A DNA stretch of 32,308 bases from an uncultured Lachnospiraceae bacterium (lineage in GTDB: Bacteria > Bacillota > Clostridia > Lachnospirales > Lachnospiraceae), in NCBI GenBank assembly GCA_902496125.1, contig CABUZU010000008.1, positions 1 through 32,308 on the forward strand, read 5' to 3'. The translations under genes were made by a program, and so were the position numbers. Under the pieces are notes generated by a model. That model made no database searches, had not been told where the DNA came from, and was given only the letters and a program-made list of their open reading frames with translations. Positions 7,526 to 15,027 of this stretch are shown one piece after another (position 1 is the stretch's first letter; each line of letters starts with the position of its first letter).

Positions 7526-8689
7526 ATGAGAAAGCCATTTTTAGCTTTATTGCTTAGTACTTGCTTGATTACAACAACGATAACTGGTTGTAGTTCTTCA
7601 AACCAAACTTCTAAAACAACAACTGAAACTACACAAAAGACTAAGGACAGTGATACACTCACTGCGTTTGACTATAATCCAGATGACTATATTACACTAG
7701 GAGCCTATACCGGACTTACACTAGACTCTGCTAAAACAGAGGTAACCGATGAGGCGGTTGAAGCACAGATTCAACAAGACCTCGATGACAACCCTATTTC
7801 AACCAAGATTACAAATCGAAAACCTAAGAATGACGATTATGTTGTTATTGACTTTACTTCTAGTGTTGATGGCAAGGACTATGAAAGCTCTAGTAATTAT
7901 GAAGATACAAAGGGAGCTGGCTGTGAACTCATTATCGGCGGTGCAAATTTTGGAAAAGACGTTGATAACGCAATCAAAAAAGCTTCTATTGGAGACACCT
8001 TTACGGTAAAAACCACATTACCTGATAGCTATGATGACGATGCTGGTAAAGATGTCACTTATAAAATTACATTAAAAGAAATTCGCAAATACACCGATGC
8101 TACATTAACGAAGGACTTTGTGAAAAAGAACTTTGACTGTGATAGCATTGAAGACTATAGAAAATCTGTAAAAGAAAGGCTTTATGATGATACCGAAGCT
8201 TCGAATAATAAAATTGTACTTTCTAATGCTTATTCTAAAATTTTAGAAACTTCTAAAATCAAAGAGTATCCAACTGACCTTCATGACTATTATGACTCCC
8301 AGTATCGCCAATTTTATGAATCTTTTGCTGAGGGCTTTGGAATGGAAGTTTCTGATTTAATTGCCGATGACCAACTAGACGATGAAATTGATAATGCAAC
8401 TGCACAGTCACTTGTTATCAATGCGATTGCTAAAAAAGAAAATATTGTAATAACCAATGACGATTATCAAAAATATTTAGAAGACAATTTAGATACCAGT
8501 ACTTATTCTTCTGTTGAAGAATTTGAAGAAGATACTGGTAAAGAAGCTCTTATCGAAGAAATGCAAACCGACCTTGTAGGGAAATTTCTTTTAGCTAATA
8601 ACAAATTAAATAAAATTAGCCAAAAAGAATTTGACAAGCTTTACAACACCGAAGACGATGAAAGTGAAGCAACTATAGAAGCAGAATAA
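7526..8689 (+). CDS. Secreted trigger-factor-like lipoprotein (FKBP-type PPIase domain)
   Basis: 387 residues. The signal peptide ends in TITGC, so Cys22 is the predicted lipid anchor. A Thr/Ser-rich linker (23-50) follows. Residues about 95-190 resemble the trigger-factor FKBP domain: GDTFTVKTTLPDSY and a closing VTYKITLKEIRKY strand are close to the cytosolic consensus. Residues about 190-375 look like the helical chaperone arms of trigger factor or SurA. The ribosome-binding domain is absent. I infer a lipid-anchored extracellular chaperone/prolyl isomerase. The composition is strongly acidic (many Asp). It is followed 15 nt later by the dehydrogenase gene. Confidence 0.82.
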   Translation: MRKPFLALLLSTCLITTTITGCSSSNQTSKTTTETTQKTKDSDTLTAFDYNPDDYITLGAYTGLTLDSAKTEVTDEAVEAQIQQDLDDNPISTKITNRKPKNDDYVVIDFTSSVDGKDYESSSNYEDTKGAGCELIIGGANFGKDVDNAIKKASIGDTFTVKTTLPDSYDDDAGKDVTYKITLKEIRKYTDATLTKDFVKKNFDCDSIEDYRKSVKERLYDDTEASNNKIVLSNAYSKILETSKIKEYPTDLHDYYDSQYRQFYESFAEGFGMEVSDLIADDQLDDEIDNATAQSLVINAIAKKENIVITNDDYQKYLEDNLDTSTYSSVEEFEEDTGKEALIEEMQTDLVGKFLLANNKLNKISQKEFDKLYNTEDDESEATIEAE

Positions 8690-8704
8690 CTTGGAGGATT
8701 ACAA

Positions 8705-9574
8705 ATGGAAAAAAGAATTTCAGGACACACAGGACTTTTGGCACTTATTGGCTCCCCAGTCGGCCATTCAGGCTCTCCAGCCATGTACAATTATAGCTTT
8801 CAAAAGCTAGGACTTGATTATGCCTATCTAGCATTTGATATCCAAATCGAGGAAGTAAAGGATTTTATTGATTCAATGCGTCTTCTTAAAATGAAGGGCG
8901 GTAATGTTACGATGCCTTGCAAAACCGAAGCAGCCAAATATATGGATGAACTCTCCCCTGCTGCTAAGATTATCGGTGCAATCAATACCATCGTAAATGA
9001 CAATGGCAAATTAATTGGTCATATTACTGACGGTGAAGGTTTCGTCAATAACTTACGTGACCATGGCGTAGAAATCAAAGGGAAAAAAATCACTGTTGCT
9101 GGTGGTGGCGGTGCTGCTACTGCAATTCAGGTTCAATGTGCATTAGATGGTGCTAGAGAAATTACGATTTTCAATATTAAGGATAAATTCTTTGAAAAAA
9201 CACTTGAAACGGCAAAGAAAATTAGAGAAGCGGTTCCTAAATGTATCGTAAATGTTTATGACATCGCAGATACGAAGAAAATGACCGAAGAAATTCAGTC
9301 TAGTGATATCTTTGCTAATGCAACCATCGTTGGGATGAAACCTATGGATGACCAAAGTGTTGTAAAAGACTTAGCTGCATTCCACAAAGATTTAGTAGTT
9401 GCCGATGCGGTATACAATCCAGAAGAAACGAAGCTCTTAAGAGAAGCAAAAGAAGCTGGATGTCAATGCATTGGTGGAAAAGGTATGTTATTATGGCAAG
9501 GCGTTGCAGCATTCAAGCTTTATATGGGTGTTGATATGCCAGTTGAAGATGTAAAACGTGAATTTTATTCATAA
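8705..9574 (+). CDS. Shikimate/quinate dehydrogenase, YdiB type
   Basis: 289 residues. Family residues are in place: Ser-x-Ser near 22-24 (HSGSPAMYN), Lys73 (NVTMPCK), Asn94 (GAINT), Asp109 (HITDG), the dinucleotide loop AGGGGAATA (132-140) and Gln265 (LLWQG). The wording ELSPAAKIIGAINTIVND, FNIKDKFF and GMLLWQG follows E. coli YdiB rather than AroE, and Asp160 after the second beta strand fits a cofactor pocket accepting NAD. It reduces 3-dehydroshikimate or oxidises shikimate/quinate. No other aromatic-pathway gene is nearby. AGGAGG-like GGAGG precedes the ATG by 8 nt, and the gene shares an operon with the foldase lipoprotein. Confidence 0.87.
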   Translation: MEKRISGHTGLLALIGSPVGHSGSPAMYNYSFQKLGLDYAYLAFDIQIEEVKDFIDSMRLLKMKGGNVTMPCKTEAAKYMDELSPAAKIIGAINTIVNDNGKLIGHITDGEGFVNNLRDHGVEIKGKKITVAGGGGAATAIQVQCALDGAREITIFNIKDKFFEKTLETAKKIREAVPKCIVNVYDIADTKKMTEEIQSSDIFANATIVGMKPMDDQSVVKDLAAFHKDLVVADAVYNPEETKLLREAKEAGCQCIGGKGMLLWQGVAAFKLYMGVDMPVEDVKREFYS

Positions 9575-9580
9575 AACCAC

Positions 9581-9615
9581 AAAATGAGCTATCGCAATGC
9601 GATAGCTCATTTTTT
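9581..9615. terminator. Bidirectional intrinsic terminator
   Basis: Perfect 15-bp arms 9581-9595 and 9599-9613 with an AAT loop, A-rich on the left and T-rich on the right. It serves the plus-strand dehydrogenase operon and the convergent minus-strand antiterminator gene. Confidence 0.92.
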
Positions 9616-10450
9616 ACACACTTGTATTTTTCATGCAAATACGTTCAATGTGAATCGCTAAGTATCCAATCTCTTCGTCCTTACACTTTAAATCCATTTT
9701 CTTTGAAATTTCATCACACAAGGTTTTTGCAAATGCGAAAGTCTTAGGATATTGATGCTTAATATAGTCATTCATATCCATCTCAATCTGTTCTCCCTTT
9801 GCCATTCGTGCCAACATATATTTTAAATGCGTTAACAGACGAGTATAAGATAACGATAAGGGGTTTAGTGTTACCTTCATATTCTGTTCAATTTGTGCTA
9901 GGCAATCATGTACTAACTGGGACTGTTTCATCACCTCTGAAACCTTTTGATTGTCTGCTGCACCATGCAGGTGAAGGGCAATATACGCCACTTCATCTGC
10001 ATTAAATTTTACTGAACATTTTTCCTCAATTAACGTTTTGCCATATTCTGCGGCAGCAAATTCTTGTGGAAATAACGCACAAATTTCATGAGTCATTGGA
10101 TTACTGATATAATTATTATTCTGAATACGCTTTACTGCAAATTCAATATGGTCTGCCAGGGGTAGCAATACATTTTCATCAATCGAACCCATTGTTTCTT
10201 TCGCTCTTTGTACAATTGCACTCGTAATTTCAAGATAAACTGGGTTCATATTAAGAGCTAAGTTATGGGACTTTCCACGTTCCGTTTCTTTTTGCAGTGC
10301 ATAAATCTGGGTACCTTCTGGAACTTCAAAACGCTCATTTACTTTCTTTCCAAAGCCGATTCCCTTACCAAGTACAATTACTTCAGTCATTATATCTATA
10401 TCAACTGCAAGAACTCCATTATTATTTAAAGATTTTACAACTCGATACAC
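9614..10450 (-). CDS. glcT: GlcT/LicT-type transcription antiterminator with two PRD domains
   Basis: About 278 residues. I chose the GTG at 10448-10450 (reading YRVVKSLNNNGVL): AAGGAG lies 7-8 nt before it, whereas the ATG at 10468 would place that ribosome site inside codons 2-4. Residues 1-55 form the RNA-binding CAT domain (SLNNNG, GKGIGFGKK). PRD1 spans about 65-165 with LADHIEFAVKR and YIALHLHG. PRD2 spans about 170-278 with YTRLLTHLKYM and IGYLAIHIERI. Such proteins bind a RAT hairpin in the target leader and prevent termination; PTS phosphorylation of the PRD histidines controls them. It lies just downstream of ptsG, the likely target. Confidence 0.85.
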   Translation of the reverse strand: MYRVVKSLNNNGVLAVDIDIMTEVIVLGKGIGFGKKVNERFEVPEGTQIYALQKETERGKSHNLALNMNPVYLEITSAIVQRAKETMGSIDENVLLPLADHIEFAVKRIQNNNYISNPMTHEICALFPQEFAAAEYGKTLIEEKCSVKFNADEVAYIALHLHGAADNQKVSEVMKQSQLVHDCLAQIEQNMKVTLNPLSLSYTRLLTHLKYMLARMAKGEQIEMDMNDYIKHQYPKTFAFAKTLCDEISKKMDLKCKDEEIGYLAIHIERICMKNTSV

Positions 10451-10494
10451 ATTACTTCTCCTTTGCATCTATACAACTTCTTACAAGTTATATT

Positions 10495-12648
10495 TTAACA
10501 CGCATAGGTATCAATTGCAATTAAATCTTGACCAGATTTTACCTCTCCATTTGCCAATAAGCGGACAGATTGATTATCATCTAATGCTGTAAAGATGACT
10601 GGGGAAGTAATGGAAGGTGCATTGGCTTTTACAAAATCTAAGTCTACTTTTAATAATGGATCACCTTTCTTTACAGTATCTCCATTATCTACTAATGCTT
10701 CAAATCCTTTACCATCTAAATTAACTGTATCAATACCTACATGAATTAATAATTCCATACCATTTGAAGCAGTCATACCTACGGCATGTTTAGAAGGGAA
10801 TACGAATGCAATTTCACCATCGCAAGGTGCTACAACTAATCCATCAGTTGGAGTTACTACGGCACCATCACCCATCATCTTACCTGCAAATGCTTCATCA
10901 GGAGCTTCTGTAATGGAAGCAGCAACACCTGTCATAGGGCTTGAAAGAATAAAGGTATCTTTTACTTTACCTTGAGGCTTTTCTTCTTTTTCTACTTCTT
11001 CTTTTACTGCTTCTTCTTGCACAGGGGCTGCCACTTCATCAGGAGCAGTTTTTAAATATTCTTCAAAATCAGATTTAATAATATTTACCTTTGGTCCATA
11101 AATTACCTGGATACCATTACCCTTCTTTACAACACCAGAAGCACCAGTGCCACGAAGAATAGCATCTTTTACTAATGAACCATCTTTTACTGTTACACGA
11201 AGACGTGTTGCACAACAGTCAACGTCACTGATATTTTTCTTACCGCCAAGACCAATCATAATCTGTTCAGAAAGTGCATCACTTGCTTTTGCACCAGTGT
11301 TTGCATCACCATTTTCACCTTCTGTTTTATTCTTATAATCCGCCTTAGTATATAACTTCGTTTCTTCTCCATCATCTTCACGACCAGGAGTCTTTAAGTT
11401 TAATTTCTTAATAAGAGTTGAGAAGATAACATAATATGCGATAAAGTAAACAATACCTACTGGAATAAACATTAACCAGTTTGTCTTAGCCTGTCCTTGT
11501 AAAACACCGAATAAGAACATATCAATAAGACCACCTGAGAAGGTCATACCTACACATACTTTTAAAACATGCATTAACATATAAGCTAAACCTGCAAATG
11601 CACAATGAATGACATATAATACAGGAGCTACGAATAAGAATGTAAATTCAAGTGGTTCAGTAATACCGGTAACCATAGAAGTTAATGCTGCTGAAATTAA
11701 TAAACCACCAACTACTTTACGTTTTTCAGGTTTTGCACAACGATACATTGCAAGTGCTGCTCCTGGAAGACCAAAAATCATAAGAGGGAATTTACCAGTC
11801 ATAAATCTAGTTGCTTCCACTGCAAAGTGAGTCGTACTAGAATCTGCTAACTGTGCAAAGAAGATATTTTGTGCACCTTCTACTACATTTCCAGCAATTT
11901 CCATTGTTCCACCAAGAGAAGTCTGCCAGAATGGTAAATAGAATACATGATGTAAACCAAATGGAATTAACGCTCTTTCCATTACACCATAGATAAAGGT
12001 TCCAACATATCCAGAAGCACGAACTGCTCCACCAATTGCATACATTGCATTCTGAATTGGAGGCCATACAAAGAACATGGCAATACCTACAAATACATAA
12101 ACAATTGTTGAAATAATTGGTACAAATCTTGTTCCACCAAAGAAGGATAACATATCTGGTAATTGAATCTTATAGAATTTATTGTGTAAGGCTGCTACAC
12201 CTAAACCAACAACAATACCACCAAATACACCCATCTGTAAGGACTGAATACCAAGTACGCTAGCTACCGCACCTTCCTTCATTACTTCTGCACCACCATT
12301 AATGGTAATCATAGAAGCAATTGCTGTGTGCATGATAAAGAATGCAATTGCTGCGGATAGGGCTGCAACTTCTTTTTCAGCCTTTGCCATACCAATGGCT
12401 ACACCAATGGCAAATACGAGCGGCAGGTTACCAAATACGACATTACCACAATCCCCACATACCTTTAAGATTGCATAAGGAATTGTTCCAGGTCCCATGA
12501 TATTCATTAGACCATAAGCTTGTAACATAGTTTCATTTGTGAAGGACTGTCCAATACCTAAAAGCAAACCAGCTACTGGTAAGATTGCGATTGGAAGCAT
12601 GAAGGAACGTCCTACTCTTTGGAGTATTCCAAAAATCTTGTCTTTCAT
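10495..12648 (-). CDS. ptsG: Glucose-type PTS transporter EIICBA
   Basis: 717 residues with three domains in one chain. EIIC (about 1-410) has many membrane spans and the signatures GLHHVFYLPFW and GITEPLEFTFLF. EIIB (about 455-535) carries the phospho-cysteine in DCCATRLR (Cys479 by alignment). EIIA (about 575-710) has the phospho-histidine in LLIHVGIDTV (His636) and a second His at 621. Acidic, Lys-rich linkers join the domains. It imports and phosphorylates glucose; N-acetylglucosamine is the main alternative for this subfamily, but the linked GlcT-type regulator favours glucose. GAGG precedes the ATG by 8 nt. Confidence 0.9.
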   Translation of the reverse strand: MKDKIFGILQRVGRSFMLPIAILPVAGLLLGIGQSFTNETMLQAYGLMNIMGPGTIPYAILKVCGDCGNVVFGNLPLVFAIGVAIGMAKAEKEVAALSAAIAFFIMHTAIASMITINGGAEVMKEGAVASVLGIQSLQMGVFGGIVVGLGVAALHNKFYKIQLPDMLSFFGGTRFVPIISTIVYVFVGIAMFFVWPPIQNAMYAIGGAVRASGYVGTFIYGVMERALIPFGLHHVFYLPFWQTSLGGTMEIAGNVVEGAQNIFFAQLADSSTTHFAVEATRFMTGKFPLMIFGLPGAALAMYRCAKPEKRKVVGGLLISAALTSMVTGITEPLEFTFLFVAPVLYVIHCAFAGLAYMLMHVLKVCVGMTFSGGLIDMFLFGVLQGQAKTNWLMFIPVGIVYFIAYYVIFSTLIKKLNLKTPGREDDGEETKLYTKADYKNKTEGENGDANTGAKASDALSEQIMIGLGGKKNISDVDCCATRLRVTVKDGSLVKDAILRGTGASGVVKKGNGIQVIYGPKVNIIKSDFEEYLKTAPDEVAAPVQEEAVKEEVEKEEKPQGKVKDTFILSSPMTGVAASITEAPDEAFAGKMMGDGAVVTPTDGLVVAPCDGEIAFVFPSKHAVGMTASNGMELLIHVGIDTVNLDGKGFEALVDNGDTVKKGDPLLKVDLDFVKANAPSITSPVIFTALDDNQSVRLLANGEVKSGQDLIAIDTYAC

Positions 12649-12668
12649 TTTCTAAACCTCTTCTTTCC

Positions 12669-12757
12669 GGGTTAGTAAATCTAGCTTAAAGACAATAAAA
12701 AAAGACATCTAGCTATACTAACCCTATTAATAAATATAAAAATATAGGTATGTATAG
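12669..12757 (-). promoter_or_regulatory. ptsG leader with two mutually exclusive hairpins (probable GlcT target)
   Basis: On the transcribed minus strand, hairpin A pairs 12744-12757 with 12713-12727 (CTATAC/GTATAG and CCTAT/ATAGG). Hairpin B pairs 12716-12724 with 12669-12677 (GGGTTAGTA/TACTAACCC, 9 bp perfect). The two share 12716-12724, so only one can form. Hairpin B ends just before the ptsG ribosome site. A T7 run (12697-12703) lies in the loop of B, 9 nt after A. The layout fits a RAT-type switch, but which state stops expression is not clear. Confidence 0.5.
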
Positions 12758-12797
12758 TTAATGCCTGCCGTACAGTTACACACTATTTCTGCTTCAT

Positions 12798-12826
12798 ATA
12801 CTATCATTTAGCTAAAAATATGTCAA
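12798..12826 (-). promoter_or_regulatory. ptsG promoter
   Basis: Consensus TTGACA (12821-12826), 17-bp spacer, TAGTAT (12798-12803), leaving a leader of about 140 nt. The -35 box lies in one arm of the inverted repeat 12814-12871. Confidence 0.8.
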
Positions 12827-12871
12827 CCAAATTTCACTAGAAATTACTAACAAAATTGTTGACATATTTTT
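12814..12871. repeat. 14-bp inverted repeat between DUF2325 gene and ptsG promoter
   Basis: Arms 12814-12827 and 12858-12871 are exact reverse complements (GTTGACATATTTTT on one strand), 30 bp apart. A second small dyad, AATTTC/GAAATT, lies inside. It may fold as the transcription end of the DUF2325 gene, or act as an operator, since one arm contains the ptsG -35 box. Confidence 0.75.
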
Positions 12872-12879
12872 GTGGATTA

Positions 12880-13161
12880 TTAACATGCATATTTTTCTAA
12901 AATGCCTTTTAACGCATTGGCACTACTGCTGTGTGAACGTTCAATCTTAGCACTAATCTTCTCAGATTCTGTTACTGCACAATGCACCATTGGATGCGAT
13001 GCAGTTGAGGTAAAAATAATAACTAAGTCTGGCGAACCAATCTGATTTCTTAAATCCGATTTCATCTTCGTAAATACCTTCGCCTTACATTTATACTTCT
13101 TACAGATTTGTTTATATTGACCTTCCATTCTTTCATGTCCACCTACGATAACTACACTCAT
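12880..13161 (-). CDS. DUF2325 domain protein
   Basis: 93 residues. The start MSVVIVGGHERMEGQY and end SHSSSANALKGIL match DUF2325, a small Rossmann-like domain (VVIVGGH at the N-terminus, DLVIIFTSTASHPMV in the middle) with no proven activity. It contains several Cys and His residues (CKKYKCK, HPMVHC, C-terminal Cys), so a redox or metal role is possible but unproven. GGGAG precedes the ATG by 7 nt. It is divergent from a DtxR-type metal regulator with a dyad over its promoter, which suggests, but does not show, metal-dependent control. Confidence 0.8.
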   Translation of the reverse strand: MSVVIVGGHERMEGQYKQICKKYKCKAKVFTKMKSDLRNQIGSPDLVIIFTSTASHPMVHCAVTESEKISAKIERSHSSSANALKGILEKYAC

Positions 13162-13213
13162 TGTATCACTCCCATTCTATATATCTAACCTATGTACGTT
13201 CTGTATCTGTATT

Positions 13214-13229
13214 GTTAGTTTACTCTAAC
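13214..13229. promoter_or_regulatory. Candidate operator GTTAG-N6-CTAAC
   Basis: A 5-bp inverted repeat (GTTAG 13214-13218, CTAAC 13225-13229) covers the -10 box of the DUF2325 promoter. A nearby CTAACCTA (13185-13192) resembles one half of a DtxR/IdeR box. The adjacent gene encodes a DtxR-type regulator. Spacing differs from the classical box, so this is tentative. Confidence 0.35.
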
Positions 13230-13245
13230 TTTCATTAGATGTCAA
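13217..13245 (-). promoter_or_regulatory. Promoter of the DUF2325 gene
   Basis: TTGACA (13240-13245), 17-bp spacer, TAAACT (13217-13222), with a leader of about 50 nt. Confidence 0.8.
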
Positions 13246-13281
13246 GACTTTTTCATTGATTTTTTTTAATTTTTGTGATAT

Positions 13282-13287
13282 TATAAT
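13282..13287 (+). promoter_or_regulatory. -10 box of the DtxR-type regulator gene
   Basis: A perfect TATAAT 30 bp before the ATG. No good -35 box is visible at 16-18 bp; TTGATT at 13256 is 20 bp away in a T-rich tract. Confidence 0.45.
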
Positions 13288-13316
13288 AGCAATATTAAAG
13301 TTAAAGGAGTTTTTAT

Positions 13317-13691
13317 ATGGCAACGAACGAATCATCTGAAAATTATTTAGAAACTATTTTAGTTCTTAGCAAGTCGCTTCCAGTTGTTCGTTCAGTAGAT
13401 ATCGCAAACCACATGGGATTCAAGAAGTCTAGTGTTAGTGTCGCAATGAAAAATTTACGAGAAAAGAATCACATCACGGTAACCGATGCCGGTTTTATCT
13501 ATTTGACCGAAAGTGGAAAAGCCATTGCTGAAATGATCTATGAAAGACATCTTCTACTTACTTCATGGCTCATTTATTTAGGAGTAGACGAAATTACTGC
13601 TGCTCAAGATGCTTGTAAAATGGAACATACTTTAAGTCCACAGAGTTTTGCAGCAATTAAAGAACATATTACTAAATATCATGAAGTTTAA
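13317..13691 (+). CDS. DtxR/MntR-family metal-dependent transcriptional regulator
   Basis: 124 residues: winged helix (about 1-65) plus the metal-binding and dimerisation domain (about 66-124), with no C-terminal SH3/FeoA domain. Alignment with MntR and DtxR puts metal ligands at Glu12, His78, Cys100, Glu103 and His104 (DACKMEH). The Cys at 100 follows DtxR (CxxEH) rather than manganese-type MntR (ExxEH), and the MntR Asp8 position is Asn9. I therefore infer iron or a mixed specificity. Such proteins bind DNA when loaded with metal and repress uptake genes. AAAGGAG precedes the start. The closest candidate target is the divergent DUF2325 gene. Confidence 0.85.
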   Translation: MATNESSENYLETILVLSKSLPVVRSVDIANHMGFKKSSVSVAMKNLREKNHITVTDAGFIYLTESGKAIAEMIYERHLLLTSWLIYLGVDEITAAQDACKMEHTLSPQSFAAIKEHITKYHEV

Positions 13692-13728
13692 AAAAAGGGA
13701 TATTGTCAATGACAATATCCTCTTTTTT
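13690..13728. terminator. Bidirectional intrinsic terminator
   Basis: A near-perfect stem, GGATATTGT/ACAATATCC, with a 5-nt loop, flanked by A6 on the left and T6 on the right. It lies between the convergent regulator and nuclease genes. Confidence 0.9.
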
Positions 13729-14614
13729 ACTGCGGATTACATTTCTTACAAGCAGTATAGCCCTTAGCTAATAAGTCCTCTTTATTTCCTTTAAATGTTT
13801 CTTTTTTATTCTTACTAATGTTTTTCGTATTCGAACACTCTGGAGTATGGAATTTTTTCGTACCAGTATTTAAAACATAGGTCTTATAAACATCGACTTT
13901 ACCCGTACCTATTGTATCGCTATCACTTAATTTACTGTCACCGGTCTTATAATCGATAATGACTCCTGGCTGTATATTGTAAGCATAGATATTAAAGCAA
14001 ACTCCCTCACCATCATCTTCTACCGACCAACCTTCTATCTGTACTCCTCTTGCCACTAATTCATCGTCTACAAAATCAGGAGTTACACGGTATAAAACAT
14101 GGTTATTCGTTTCTTTTACATAGTCGGCTACCATATTTTCAAATGGTAACATTCCTTCAATATTCAAATATCTTGTTCCAGTGATTAAGTTTTTATTATT
14201 TGCATTCTCAGCAGTAAGCTGATATCCAATTAAATGACAACGATTGTATAAATATTTTCCATCTACACAATCATACTTTGTCGAATGCCATCCCGTTGGT
14301 TTTACTGATGAAATACTACCTCTTTTTTCTGTAGGCATTAAATCTTGACCTACATTGGCAAAAGCTACTCCACATCTTCCTAATGAATCCAATTCACTAT
14401 AATTTTCAAAAGATTTCGTTGTATAATCTTTTTTCGTAAACTCTGGGACATTGTTATTCAGTGTAATATACGGCGTATCAGAAGAAACTGTACTCTCTTG
14501 TGTCTGGACTTCTTTAGTCGTTTGTGTTTCATTCGTAACAACTTGTGTACACGCCGAAAAACTTGTCGCAATTAATAATAAAAGCGATAACAGTAAAACT
14601 CTTAATTTTTTCAT
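13727..14614 (-). CDS. Secreted DNA/RNA non-specific endonuclease (lipoprotein)
   Basis: 295 residues. A signal peptide ends in SFSAC (Cys22, lipobox), followed by a Thr/Gln/Ser linker. The nuclease core (about 65-220) carries YNRCHLIGYQL, the EndA/Spd-type variant of the DRGH motif with catalytic His127, and NLITGTRYLN with the metal-site Asn region. The last 40 residues are a separate Cys-containing module (FHTPECSNTKNI ... GYTACKKCNP) often attached to this nuclease type and reminiscent of the Ada zinc-binding fold. It would degrade extracellular DNA or RNA, or act in DNA uptake. The start overlaps the preceding stop by 4 nt (ATGA), so it belongs to the ABC-transporter operon. Confidence 0.87.
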   Translation of the reverse strand: MKKLRVLLLSLLLLIATSFSACTQVVTNETQTTKEVQTQESTVSSDTPYITLNNNVPEFTKKDYTTKSFENYSELDSLGRCGVAFANVGQDLMPTEKRGSISSVKPTGWHSTKYDCVDGKYLYNRCHLIGYQLTAENANNKNLITGTRYLNIEGMLPFENMVADYVKETNNHVLYRVTPDFVDDELVARGVQIEGWSVEDDGEGVCFNIYAYNIQPGVIIDYKTGDSKLSDSDTIGTGKVDVYKTYVLNTGTKKFHTPECSNTKNISKNKKETFKGNKEDLLAKGYTACKKCNPQ

Positions 14615-15024
14615 GATTGTTTCCTTTCAAAGATTTCCTTTGTAATTTTTTCATGAGAAGAACCTGCAAATTCTTCTACTTTTACATTTTGCCACAATGT
14701 ACTTGCAACGTCAATGTTAAAATAGAAATCAGCTGGATAGTTTCGATTCCAATGATATAAAATAATGCGTTCAATTTGGTTTTCATATTCTTCTAATGAA
14801 ATATTTTCTACAAAGCAATATTCTCCTGGCTTTGCAAGCTTTAAAAAATCTTCTGAACTATTCACTTTGCAATCTGTAAACTGCTTTGCCGAATAGTCAT
14901 TCATCCACAGTACATGGTCACCCACTTCTTTTAATACATCTGCGATTAAAACACGGTCTCTACTTTGTCGTCTTTTATTAAACATCATACCATTTTTATC
15001 ATCTACACATGCTATTATAATCAT
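14611..15024 (-). CDS. Conserved protein of unknown function
   Basis: 137 residues, soluble, no signal peptide. It opens with IIIACVDDKNGMMFNKRRQS and contains a central acidic region and several aromatic residues (YHWNRNYPADFYFNID). I recognise the opening as a conserved Firmicutes family sometimes labelled 'ribonuclease Z' in databases, but I see no metallo-beta-lactamase HxHxDH motif, so that label is not supported. It starts 3 nt after the ABC ATPase gene and overlaps the nuclease gene by 4 nt. Its place between an amino-acid importer and a secreted nuclease is the only clue to its role. Confidence 0.7.
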   Translation of the reverse strand: MIIIACVDDKNGMMFNKRRQSRDRVLIADVLKEVGDHVLWMNDYSAKQFTDCKVNSSEDFLKLAKPGEYCFVENISLEEYENQIERIILYHWNRNYPADFYFNIDVASTLWQNVKVEEFAGSSHEKITKEIFERKQS

Positions 15025-15027
15025 TAT

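Noticed and set aside
7311..7529. Plus-strand 72-residue frame over the inverted repeat
   Set aside because: Runs across the palindrome and the promoter of the foldase gene; no ribosome site or recognisable sequence.
11837..12067. Minus-strand frame rich in Cys and Trp
   Set aside because: Lies in another frame of ptsG, which has full domain support; composition is an artefact of frame shift.
12859..12887. Plus-strand promoter starting at TTGACA 12859
   Set aside because: No acceptable -10 box at 16-18 bp and no plus-strand gene follows; the box is explained by the inverted repeat.
14611..15024. Ribonuclease Z
   Set aside because: No HxHxDH metal motif and far too short (137 residues).
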